The notes under the pieces: model-generated
The model's database searches: none
Told to the model about the DNA's origin: nothing
Seen by the model: only the letters and a program-made list of their open reading frames with translations
Position numbers and translations under genes: made by a program
DNA from: SMXL01 sp964527795
GTDB taxonomy: Bacteria; Bacteroidota; Rhodothermia; Rhodothermales; UBA10348
Reading direction: 5' to 3'
Length of the DNA stretch: 16,912 bases
NCBI GenBank assembly: GCA_964527795.1
Contig: CAZGOS010000041.1
Location: 1-16,912 of the forward strand
Part shown: positions 1-7,900 of the stretch, piece after piece
Layout: the number at the start of each line of letters is the position of its first letter
Numbering within the stretch: position 1 is the stretch's first letter

Positions 1-308
1 GTGCATGGGACTCCCTCTTTTCCAATGTACTACTACCGCAAATTCTATCTGATTCTAAGCGAATACGTTCCAAGAGTTGTGCCATGCGCAATAGCGTCAC
101 ACCAAAAAATCGTCGAGTCGTCTGTGCCGACCACTGAGCGCGCCCACTTTACGCTTGAACGGGCACGGTGGAAATCCGTTCACCATGGCCGCAGCTTGCT
201 GCCGTTTATTCGACCTGGCGCGTTGCTGCATAATCTGGACGGAGTCATTCTGCCTGGACCCAGCGAACTGATCAGCGAAATCGGCTCCCAGACGGTGCGG
301 TCAGCAAC
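1..308. other. Left edge, no supported gene
   Basis: I see no convincing coding region here. The plus-strand frame that is open from base 1 runs to 431, straight through the antisense of the Tat lipoprotein gene, has no recognisable domain and lacks a visible ribosome binding site. On the minus strand a short frame starting at an ATG at 85-83 stays open to the window edge (about 28 codons). It could be the start of a gene lying further left, but it has no Shine-Dalgarno sequence and nothing I recognise. No terminator hairpin with a T tract was found downstream of the gene that ends at 309. Confidence 0.4.
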
Positions 309-692
309 TCAACTCGACAATTCAAACGTAAATCGGTGCGTATGCGCGCCCGAAATTGTAGAAGTGACGATAACTCTTCCTCCGCCGCTGATCGTGATCA
401 GTTGCGCGACCGACAGCGTGACCGAGTGATTGTGCCCGCCCGAAGTGGACGATTGATATGTTTTGCTGGACGTCGAATCAAGATCTGTCAGGGGTAGTTC
501 GGCAGAGTGTGAATGGCCCGCATCTACGGTCGAGACGACCCGGAGAGTGGTTGGCCGGCCACCGTTATTGCCATTGTCGTCGCCGGAATCCGAGTTGTTC
601 AAATCGTTTGAGTCGCATCCGATAACGTACACGGCACCGGCAACGATGGGGAACGCCTTTCCGGCTTTGATGATAAAGCGCCGACGGTTCAT
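309..692 (-). CDS. Tat-exported lipoprotein with three GHxH-type histidine motifs
   Basis: The predicted 127-aa protein begins MNRRRFI, a twin-arginine motif, followed by a hydrophobic stretch ending in VIGC (Cys26). It is therefore probably a Tat-exported, lipid-anchored protein. A low-complexity Asp/Asn/Gly linker (about residues 27-46) leads to a small beta-rich domain with three spaced pairs of histidines: GHSHS (60, 62), GHNHS (87, 89) and AHTHR (117, 119). The HxH spacing suggests metal binding; this is inference. I recall short proteins with GHxH...AQL...G...VTS...HxHxF patterns in several bacterial phyla, but know no function for them. The ATG at 692 is preferred over a GTG at 701 because it puts the twin arginine at the N-terminus and has GAG eight bases upstream. 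It is transcribed away from the multicopper oxidase, which also carries an NRR Tat signal. Confidence 0.75.
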   Translation of the reverse strand: MNRRRFIIKAGKAFPIVAGAVYVIGCDSNDLNNSDSGDDNGNNGGRPTTLRVVSTVDAGHSHSAELPLTDLDSTSSKTYQSSTSGGHNHSVTLSVAQLITISGGGRVIVTSTISGAHTHRFTFELSS

Positions 693-856
693 AATCGTCA
701 CTCGTGATGATTGCGGGATTCTGGTGTGCTATGGTATAGGTGATCCGAATCGCCGTTTGGTTACGCCGCACGGAATCCGGTCGTATATCCGGTGATTCAG
801 CGGGATCTGAACGACTTGTTATCGGACGAGGATCTACTGCCCGCATCGGGAGACTG

Positions 857-880
857 CGATCGCCACGAATTCGGCGATCG
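857..880. promoter_or_regulatory. 8-bp inverted repeat CGATCGCC / GGCGATCG
   Basis: CGATCGCC (857-864) is followed after an 8-base spacer, ACGAATTC, by its exact reverse complement GGCGATCG (873-880). The symmetry is perfect over eight base pairs and lies between two divergent genes. That fits a dimeric regulator's operator, or a hairpin in a transcript. There is no T tract on either side, so a factor-independent terminator is unlikely. The function is inferred from position only. Confidence 0.35.
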
Positions 881-939
881 TTCCAGCAGTGAATCGTAAC
901 TCGTTCAGGCTGAGAGTTTTGGCGACGGAGTTCGGTAAG

Positions 940-965
940 CCTCCTATACCCGGAGGAGGAGAATC
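940..965 (+). promoter_or_regulatory. Strong Shine-Dalgarno with upstream complementary CCTCC
   Basis: The run GGAGGAGGAG (952-961) ends four bases before an ATG at 966 and is an unusually strong ribosome binding site. Just upstream, CCTCC (940-944) is complementary to GGAGG at 952-956 (loop TATACCC) or at 955-959. In RNA this would form a small hairpin that hides part of the Shine-Dalgarno sequence, so the site might act as a simple translational switch. Both elements are visible; the switching is inference. Confidence 0.35.
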
Positions 966-1070
966 ATGTATGACTCAGATAGTCCAGGAGAAAAGGGAAC
1001 TGATGTCGCAATTGCACTCACCGGCCATCGTTTGGGATTCATAAGAATGTCCACTCATGCACGCTCTTGA
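966..1070 (+). CDS. Possible small ORF, 34 aa
   Basis: An ATG at 966 opens a 34-codon frame ending with TGA at 1068-1070. The peptide starts MYDSDSPGEKGTD and is mostly polar, with no signal peptide, membrane helix or motif I recognise. The only support for translation is the very strong GGAGGAGGAG four bases upstream and the complementary CCTCC before it. It lies in the same direction as the multicopper oxidase, which starts 216 bases later. It could be a leader peptide, a free-standing small protein or a chance frame. I cannot tell which from sequence alone. Confidence 0.25.
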   Translation: MYDSDSPGEKGTDVAIALTGHRLGFIRMSTHARS

Positions 1071-1286
1071 GACCTGCAGATAATTGAGAGATTCCGAGGG
1101 TAGCGCGGACTATTCTAATTTCGCAAAACGGCTGTGGACGAGCGTAGCCTGGGTTGCCACCAACCTTGCGTTTATATTCGCTAGACCGCTTCGAATCGCA
1201 TCAGCATTCACACGAGGATGAGCGTAGACATTAAGCTTTAGGTTTCCAAACAACACGAGGTATTACTATTCAAGGGAGTTGCGCGC

Positions 1287-2495
1287 ATGAACAGAAGAGA
1301 CTTTTTAAAAACCGGAGCGGCGCTGTCGTCCGCAGCCGCGCTGCCCGCAACAGTACTGGCGGAGAGTACAAAACTGGAAAACACCAAAAAATTTCCACAG
1401 CCCATCACGTATCGTATGGCAGGCGATGTAAAAGAGTTTGAAGTTTCCATCGACATCGCTGAAATCGACTTCGCTCCTGCCATGCGATTACACATGCTGG
1501 CGTTCAACAACCAGGTGCCGGGTCCTGAAATTCGTGTTAATCAGGGCGATAACGTCAGGGTCATCTTTAAAAACAAATCGGAGATCAACCACACTATTCA
1601 CTGGCATGGCATGCATGTGCCGTGGCGCATGGACGGTGTGCCCTACGTCACTCAGATGCCGGTCATGCCAAATCAAGAATTTATCTACGAATTCGCGGCC
1701 GAGCCTTATGGCACCCATTTTTATCACTGCCACTGGGGGACGCTGCTCCACATGCAGTCCGGTATGTTCGGGAGCGTCATTATCGAAAATTCGGATGATC
1801 CGATCAAAAGGGAATTTCCTTACGAGCGTGAATATACTTTGATCTATTCCGCGCACGACGTGAATTTTATCCGCCTGGAATTGAACGGCATGCTCAATAG
1901 GATGAAGGAGCGCATGTACCTGATGCGGAACGGACGCTTTGATAAAGAGCGTTTTGCTCTTTTCGACAGTAAGGATGAGTTTGACGAAGCTGTAAAAACA
2001 GGGTACCAGCCGCCTTACATGGTGAATCGCAGAGCGCCTTCGGAATTGCCGCAGCCGAACTGGTTTACAGTCAACGGCAAATCTTATCCATCAACGCCAA
2101 ATCTTTATATCAGAGAAGGCGAAAATATTCGTGTCCGGCTTATCAATGCCGGAACAGAAGAACATTACCTGCATCTGCATGGCCATGACTTCTGGCTGGT
2201 ATGTGATGATGGTTTGCCGGTGCCGCAACCCCGGCAGATGAACACGCTACGGCTGAGTCCCGGCAAGACGCTGGATATTATTATCGAAGGCAAAAACCGC
2301 GGTCTGTGGACGTTTCACGACCACGATACGCGACGGGTTACGAACAACGGACTCTACCCCGGCGGCAACCTTCTGGTGCTGGCGTATGAAGACCTTCCTG
2401 ATGAAGAGCGCATCGTCGGAGCCATGCAGGGCATGAAAATGGAAATGACAGGCGCGAAGATGAACATGCTGCCAAAGGTAGCACTCGATGAATAA
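1287..2495 (+). CDS. Two-domain multicopper oxidase, Tat-exported
   Basis: This 402-aa protein is predicted to oxidise a substrate (Cu(I), another metal or an organic reductant) with O2 in the periplasm. It opens with a Tat signal, MNRRDFLKTG, ending near ATVLA (residue 25). Two cupredoxin domains carry all four HxH motifs of the trinuclear copper site: HWH (105-107), HCH (147-149), HLH (296-298) and HDH (344-346). The type 1 copper ligands are in domain 1: His102, Cys148, His155 and Met160 (HCHWGTLLHMQSGM). In domain 2 the Cys position is Asp345, so no type 1 site is expected there. That is the layout of two-domain laccase-like enzymes, not of three-domain CueO. The C-terminus is Met-rich (380-394), as in copper-handling oxidases. 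The start is supported by AGGGAG at 1273-1278. The gene forms a probable operon with the beta-barrel gene 18 bases downstream and is more AT-rich than most of the window. Confidence 0.92.
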   Translation: MNRRDFLKTGAALSSAAALPATVLAESTKLENTKKFPQPITYRMAGDVKEFEVSIDIAEIDFAPAMRLHMLAFNNQVPGPEIRVNQGDNVRVIFKNKSEINHTIHWHGMHVPWRMDGVPYVTQMPVMPNQEFIYEFAAEPYGTHFYHCHWGTLLHMQSGMFGSVIIENSDDPIKREFPYEREYTLIYSAHDVNFIRLELNGMLNRMKERMYLMRNGRFDKERFALFDSKDEFDEAVKTGYQPPYMVNRRAPSELPQPNWFTVNGKSYPSTPNLYIREGENIRVRLINAGTEEHYLHLHGHDFWLVCDDGLPVPQPRQMNTLRLSPGKTLDIIIEGKNRGLWTFHDHDTRRVTNNGLYPGGNLLVLAYEDLPDEERIVGAMQGMKMEMTGAKMNMLPKVALDE

Positions 2496-2513
2496 TTTGG
2501 CAGGAAAGAACCA

Positions 2514-3704
2514 GTGCTGAACAACAAAACGATATTTTTATCGACCGTGCAAATTGTGCTTGGCTTTTCGTTGGCTTCAGCACAGGTCGGCCCGGAAATC
2601 CAAATGGGCGCCAGAGGTGTGATGTCATTCAATGTTGACGCCGGAGCCGATGTAACAAGCTCTGCTGTCAATGATTTCTCGGATACGGCCCTGCTGCTTG
2701 GCTTGCGCCAGAAACTGTACAATCAGTTTCGCGGACAACTCGTCGTCGGCTTTCAATTTCCGGATGCGGACTCCGATTTAGGACAAGTTTTTTATCATCA
2801 AATTTTCCTGAAACTCGAGAACAAGTCGCATATCCTGAAACTGGGCCGCTCGCGTGTCCGTAGCGCTTTGATCCAGTTTCCGACCTTGCGCGATGACGAT
2901 GCCTTGTTTTTTACCGATGTGCTAAATCCGTTTTCGAACGGTGATAATACAGAGGATAACCAGTATGGCAATGTCATCGAAGTGACACATGTGTTTGGTC
3001 AGCGTGTTTGGCTGCGAGTGCATGGCGAGCACGTCACCAAATCTCCACTTTCTCCTTCGGTTTCAGAATCCGATTTTGGTCTCAATGCCATTGGCCTGTC
3101 GTTACAATATCGCGTTCCGGAAACGCAGATTTGGAATCGGCCATTTTTGAAACAAATCGGCATCGGATTAAACAACTTTCTCACCGACCGACCTGGTTTC
3201 GACAGTGAAATCGATCAGGCGTTGAAGAATGTTTCCCTCTCCACCATTCTAAATTTGCGTGCCGATCCGGTACATTTCTGGGACATTCGTCACCAAACCA
3301 TTTTTAATATGGGTTTCGATGAAATTGTCCGCGTTGAGAACTTCGGTTCCATGGCGCGTGCTAAATCCATCGCATCGTTCACGTCACTGCGTTATTTATA
3401 TCGTAAACTGGAGCGTCCGGCCGCTCAGCTTTCAGTCTCATTCGGCTATAAAACGTTTCCCGATGTGCTCAACGATACAAAGCAAAAACAATTCGTTGTC
3501 AATGGGTTTTACCGGCTGGGTGAAAATTTCGACGTCGGCTTGCAATACCAGTATCTCAATTATTCGGGTGACTTGAAAACGCTATTTGGTGATAATGAGC
3601 ATCGAATTCAATTTTCGCTGGTCTTTGACGTCTTTCAAACATGGAACAGCCAATTCGATGATCGTGATTCCCTGTTGAATCTTGAACATGGTTATATACG
3701 GTAA
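2514..3704 (+). CDS. Predicted outer-membrane beta-barrel protein
   Basis: The 396-aa product has a Sec signal peptide with a hydrophobic core (about 5-22) and cleavage after ASA, before Gln24. The rest is made of alternating hydrophobic/polar stretches typical of beta-barrel strands, such as QLVVGFQF, HILKLGRS, QLSVSFGY, FDVGLQYQYL and IQFSLVFDVF. It has no long hydrophobic helix. About 20 residues follow the last strand-like segment, so the usual terminal aromatic is not at the very end. I do not recognise a named family. The GTG start at 2514 is chosen because AGGAAAG (2502-2508) precedes it at good spacing. With the oxidase stop only 18 bases upstream, the two are probably cotranscribed. 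The arrangement recalls CopA-CopB copper-resistance pairs (periplasmic oxidase plus outer-membrane protein), but I see no clear CopB signature. Confidence 0.7.
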   Translation: MLNNKTIFLSTVQIVLGFSLASAQVGPEIQMGARGVMSFNVDAGADVTSSAVNDFSDTALLLGLRQKLYNQFRGQLVVGFQFPDADSDLGQVFYHQIFLKLENKSHILKLGRSRVRSALIQFPTLRDDDALFFTDVLNPFSNGDNTEDNQYGNVIEVTHVFGQRVWLRVHGEHVTKSPLSPSVSESDFGLNAIGLSLQYRVPETQIWNRPFLKQIGIGLNNFLTDRPGFDSEIDQALKNVSLSTILNLRADPVHFWDIRHQTIFNMGFDEIVRVENFGSMARAKSIASFTSLRYLYRKLERPAAQLSVSFGYKTFPDVLNDTKQKQFVVNGFYRLGENFDVGLQYQYLNYSGDLKTLFGDNEHRIQFSLVFDVFQTWNSQFDDRDSLLNLEHGYIR

Positions 3705-3744
3705 GAACCAGGAATTGTGTGTTAAAGACAATCGTAACAACGCT

Positions 3745-4215
3745 TTAGTCCTTCTCCAATCGATCCTGAACGACGTCGACCAGCATACGCCGGATAAGGA
3801 TGAGCCGATTACCGATGATTTCGGCCATGTTCTTCATGAACACGTGTCCGAAATGATCATTTTCCGCGCACAGGCGCATAAGGTCGGACCTGCAGATTCT
3901 TATCAATTCCGAATCGGGGCCGGCTACAGCCGACAGGGAAAATGAGTGAGGCGTCGTTGTCGCCGACCATCCGAATGCATCACCTTCGCGCTTTCTGTCG
4001 ATGGTGATTTCCTGGAGAGCAGCGTAACTCGAAACCCTGAAACGCAGTTCAACCAGGCCGCTCTTTACCACATACAGATGCTCGGCTGGAGATCCTACAG
4101 AAAAAACAATCTCTCCGGCCTTGACCGACACTTTCTCAGACGCGGACACCACGTCCTCCAGTTCCGAATCCGTACACTCCCTGAACGGTGCGGACTTCCG
4201 TAACAGACTATGCAA
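3745..4215 (-). CDS. Stand-alone cyclic-nucleotide-binding-fold protein, no HTH
   Basis: This 156-aa protein matches the sensor half of Crp/Fnr regulators: LLRKSAPFRECTDSELE (4-20), the turn KAGEIVFSVGSPAEHLYVVKSG (32-53), a core beta-roll, and a C-terminal helix from about 110. It ends there, so the usual winged helix-turn-helix is absent and it cannot act as a classical DNA-binding regulator. The phosphate-binding cassette is altered: FGW (81-83) where cAMP binders have FGE, and SFS (91-93) where the Arg-Ala pair would be. It may therefore bind another ligand, or act through protein contacts. I recall FGWSA-type single-domain relatives in other bacteria. The start is TTG at 4215, directly after an in-frame stop and preceded by a G-rich GGGGGGAGAG (plus-strand 4225-4234). 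It converges with the beta-barrel gene, with 40 bases between. Confidence 0.8.
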   Translation of the reverse strand: MHSLLRKSAPFRECTDSELEDVVSASEKVSVKAGEIVFSVGSPAEHLYVVKSGLVELRFRVSSYAALQEITIDRKREGDAFGWSATTTPHSFSLSAVAGPDSELIRICRSDLMRLCAENDHFGHVFMKNMAEIIGNRLILIRRMLVDVVQDRLEKD

Positions 4216-4389
4216 CTGTCACCACTCTCCCCCCGCATGCGTTGTGTCTTCTCAGGAGATTCATTACAGCGTTCCGGGTGATTTCCGCTATGGGACTACG
4301 GGGATAACCCTACGCGGACGTAACACGTAAAGTAATCCGACACCCGGCTGAAATCAACCTGCTTTTCACGATCCTTCTCATGCAACCCC

Positions 4390-4881
4390 TCATTCCGGAG
4401 ATAGCTCATCCAGAAAATCGGACCGAATCGAGCGAAGGGAGTCGACAAGTTGGGCGATGGGCTCGAGCACGGAGCCGAACTCAAACGTTATCTTTTTGGT
4501 CTCACCGTCATGGGTGACTGCGATCCACTCTGATCCTCCATCTGCGCAGTCCGGACAACCGTAAACGTCATCCATGGCCTGAATAACAACGAAATCGATG
4601 AAGCCTACGAGGTTGTCCCAGACTACCGCCTGCGTTTCTCGCTCAATTTGCTGATCGGGAAAATCTTCGCGGTCCCAATCCCAGGTCTTTCTGATCAGGA
4701 CGGAATTGCTCCTGTTAATAGTGAGTTCCGCCCGACAGTAACCCAGGCACTCCCCGAACGAGAAGCCACTACGTAGTTCCGTCGTGCGGCCGACAACGCC
4801 CTCCGAGCCTGAAATCTGGCACGACGAGATCACGTATGCCAGGCCAAGGGCGGCCCACATCGACATCAGTCGTTTGTTCAT
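4390..4881 (-). CDS. Small Cys-containing lipoprotein, DUF6438-like
   Basis: The 163-aa product starts with a short signal, MNKRLMSMWAALGLAYVISS, ending in a lipobox Cys at 21, so it is probably lipid-anchored in the envelope. The mature part has FGECLGYCRAELTI (42-55), which resembles the G-C-F/L-G-x-C-x-x-Y/L opening of the DUF6438 family, followed later by GCPDCADGG (108-116). Four cysteines in two pairs (45/49, 109/112) could form disulfides or a metal site. No enzymatic motif is visible. The ATG at 4881 gives a clean signal peptide; a TTG at 4893 is an alternative, and neither has a strong ribosome binding site. The gene follows the BNR protein 1 gene by 91 bases on the same strand, so cotranscription is possible. 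The family assignment is from memory and tentative. Confidence 0.7.
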   Translation of the reverse strand: MNKRLMSMWAALGLAYVISSCQISGSEGVVGRTTELRSGFSFGECLGYCRAELTINRSNSVLIRKTWDWDREDFPDQQIERETQAVVWDNLVGFIDFVVIQAMDDVYGCPDCADGGSEWIAVTHDGETKKITFEFGSVLEPIAQLVDSLRSIRSDFLDELSPE

Positions 4882-4972
4882 GGCATTAGGCAATTCGCGA
4901 AGGACAATCTCCCGTGTGACCTCGCCGATTACGAACTGTTTCTCTCAAGCCGGGAATTCATTCGGGAGCGGC

Positions 4973-7900
4973 TCAGTCAGGTGCGATACCTATGAGATCG
5001 CGACTCCTTGACGTTAATTCCTCCAGATTCGCCAACAGTCTTTCCAATTCGGTCTTCAATTCTTCGAAGCGAGAATAAGCGTCGTTACCGGGTCTTTGAT
5101 CCGCAGATGAAACCATATTGCGAAGGTAGTTGAGCTGGTTTAACAACATGGGAGGTGGATAGCTGTCCGAGTCGTCAGTCACGAGAGCAGCTCGGATCCG
5201 GTCCAGCCCTTCCTTTATTTCAAGGGCGCTGGAGTTGTCGTTCTCGAGCGGTTGTTCGAGCATTTTGAGCGTAGAATCGATGTTCGATACTACCCCTCGG
5301 GCCTGCGATGTCAACTTCCGGAGCCGCAAATTATACGCCAGCTGTTCTTCCAGGTCCTCTTGTGTTACACCATCAGATTCAACTCGAGGATCTATCAGAA
5401 CGCGAAACTGCCTTTCGACCGACCAGTCACTTACGCTCAGTCGCGCCAGATACGTGCCGGGTACAACCATCGGACCCGCCCCGGATGATATTTCCCGGTC
5501 GGTGTCCTCGTAATGGCGGAGATTCCAGACCACCCTGTGCATTCCAGGCTCTCGACCGAGCACACGGGTCGTTGCAGGCCTCGCTTGAGGTCCGCGCATA
5601 CCTTGAACGGTTACATCTTCCTCTGGTTTGTCCTGTTCACTCCGCATGACGCGCACCGTTCGGCCGCTCGAATCCAGAATCTCCAGTGTCAGTTCGTCGT
5701 CTGTTTCTTCCGCTAAAAAATAGTCAAGTCGAACCCCCGGTGCCGCATACTCCGGGCTGGCTGTTCCGCCACTTCTTGAACTGTATCGCATACGGTAGGC
5801 GTCCCGTGGTTGGAAGAAGTGCATTTCGGACGCTGCGATCTCGTCCGTGATCTGATGAAGCGGCGAAAGGTCATCGAGGATCCAGAAGGAGCGCCCCATG
5901 GTCGAGAGCACAAGATCTTTCTGATGAATCTTGATGTCCGTCACCGGAGTCACCGGTAAATCCAGCTGGAACGACTGCCAGTGAACCCCATCATCGAAAG
6001 AGATGAACAAGCCGAAATCTGTTCCCGCGTACAACAATCCTTTTCGATCCGGGTCCTCGCGCACGACACGTGTCGGATGGTCATCCGGAATGCCGTTCTT
6101 TCCATCCGTCAGCATCGTCCATGTCTCGCCGTAGTCGGTCGTTCGATAGATATAGGGTCGAAAATCGTTGAGCAGATAGCGATATCCGGCTACATAAGCC
6201 TTTCCGGACTCGTGCGGCGAAGGATCGATATGCTGAATGCGACCTTCCGGCGGCATGTCCGGCGGCGTTACATCCCTCCATGTGGCTCCGTCGTCGCGGG
6301 AGACGTGAATCGGACCGTCATTCGCGCCTGTCCAGATCACGCCTTTCTCCACCGGCGATTCTTGGATCACATAGAGTGCACTGTAGTGCTCCTCCCCGGT
6401 GATATCCCTCGTGATCGGGCCACCGGAGACCATCTGGCGTTCGGGTCGGAAGGCCGTCAGGTCAGGGCTGATCGTTTCCCAGGTCCGTCCTTCGTCGCGT
6501 GTACGATGCACGTACTGAGAGCCGTGATAGATCACATTTGGGTCATGCGGTGATACGTGAATAGGAACGACACGCTGAAACCGATACGGCAGCTCAGCCG
6601 GATTACGACCGTACATGTTGACCGCCCCGACGTAGTACCGCTGCTCCTGACCGGTCGCCCGGTTGTAACGCCCGAATCGGCCCTTGCAGTTGCTGTAGAC
6701 GATATTTGCATCGCCGGGCTTGGGCACGGCCGGCCCCGTTTCGCAACCGCCGACGGATTCCCAATAGGCTGTCATCCCCCCCGGCATTCTACGCGGGGGA
6801 AGGCTAGGAACGGCGATCGTTGAATTATCCTGCTGCCCCCCGTAAACCCAGTACGGAAACCGGTCGTCCACGTGCACCTGGTACAGCTCGGCGGTGGGTT
6901 GATTGCTCTGGGTTGACCAGGTTTCCCCGCCATTGAATGTCACGTTGGCGCCTCCGTCGTTCGACTGAATCATGATTTCCGGATTGTCCGGGTTGATCCA
7001 CATGTCATGATTGTCACCGTGTGGCGTGCTGCGACGCGAAAACGTATTTCCCCCGTCCGTCGATTTGTAGAAACCCTCATTGTTCACGTAGACCACGTCT
7101 GCGTCGGTGGGATCCGTGTCCACGTTCGTGTAATAGAAGGGCCTGTTCATGATGCCCCGCTGCGTGCTTACGAGATACCAGGATTCGCCCCGATCGTTGG
7201 AGCGGTAGAGTCCTTCTTCTTCCGGCTTTGCCTCCACGAGCGCATAGACGCGGCTCGGATCGTCGGGCGACACCGCCAGGTCAATCTTCCCGATGAGCCC
7301 CTGAGGGAGCCCCTTTTCTATCTTCTTCCAGTTCTTACCTGAATCTCTCGATATATAAATCCCATCTTCTTTTTCGTCTCCGCTGATAATGGTCCAGGGC
7401 TTGCGTTCTGCGTGCCACATGGCCGCATACACTTCGTCGGAATTTGCGGGATTCAGTTCCAGGTCGATCGCGCCGGTCCGATCGGAGACGTACAGAACGT
7501 GGTCCCACGATCGGCCGCCGTCGGTCGATTTGTAGACGCCTCGTTCGGGGTTCGCACCGAACGGGCTGCCAAGAGCCGCCACGTAAACGACTTCCGGATT
7601 CGTCGGATGAACGACAACGGCCCCGATCTGTCCGGTATCGCGAAGACCAAGATGTGTCCAGGTCTCCCCTGCGTCAGTCGACCTGTAAATGCCCTTTCCG
7701 AGGATCACGTTGCTTCTGATGCCATCCGATCCGGTTCCCACGTAAATCACGTCTGGATTGCTGTCCGCGACGTCTATGCTTCCGACAGATCCGGTTTCGA
7801 AATAACCGTCCGAAATATTGGACCAGTTCGTGCCCGCATCCGTCGTTTTCCAGACACCGCCTCCGGTCGCCCCGAAGTAGAAGGTGTGAGGCTGGTCCCG

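Larger units (their letters stand above)
693..1286. other. Intergenic region between divergent Tat-substrate genes
   Basis: About 590 bases separate the start of the Tat lipoprotein gene (minus) from the multicopper oxidase (plus), so both promoters must lie here. It holds a 7-bp direct repeat (ATCCGGT at 775-781 and 787-793), an 8-bp inverted repeat (857-880), a possible 34-codon ORF with a strong ribosome binding site (966-1070), and another short open frame without a good start (about 1083-1219) whose translation is hydrophobic. I could not place a convincing -35/-10 pair. No tRNA or insertion sequence was seen. Confidence 0.5.

Noticed and set aside
1..429. Plus-strand frame open from the left edge (142 codons)
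   Set aside because: It runs through the antisense of the Tat lipoprotein gene, which has a clear Tat signal, lipobox and histidine motifs, and it shows no domain itself.
1083..1219. Short hydrophobic plus-strand frame before the oxidase, possibly a decayed gene
   Set aside because: It has no good start codon or ribosome binding site, is only about 45 codons and matches nothing I recognise.
4274..4347. CCGGGTG / CACCCGG inverted repeat upstream of the cNMP-fold gene
   Set aside because: Seven-base arms separated by 60 bases are easily expected by chance, and no T tract or regulator context supports it.
5981..6553. Plus-strand open frame of 190 codons opposite BNR protein 1
   Set aside because: Antisense shadow of a well-supported propeller gene; no domain, signal or start site of its own.
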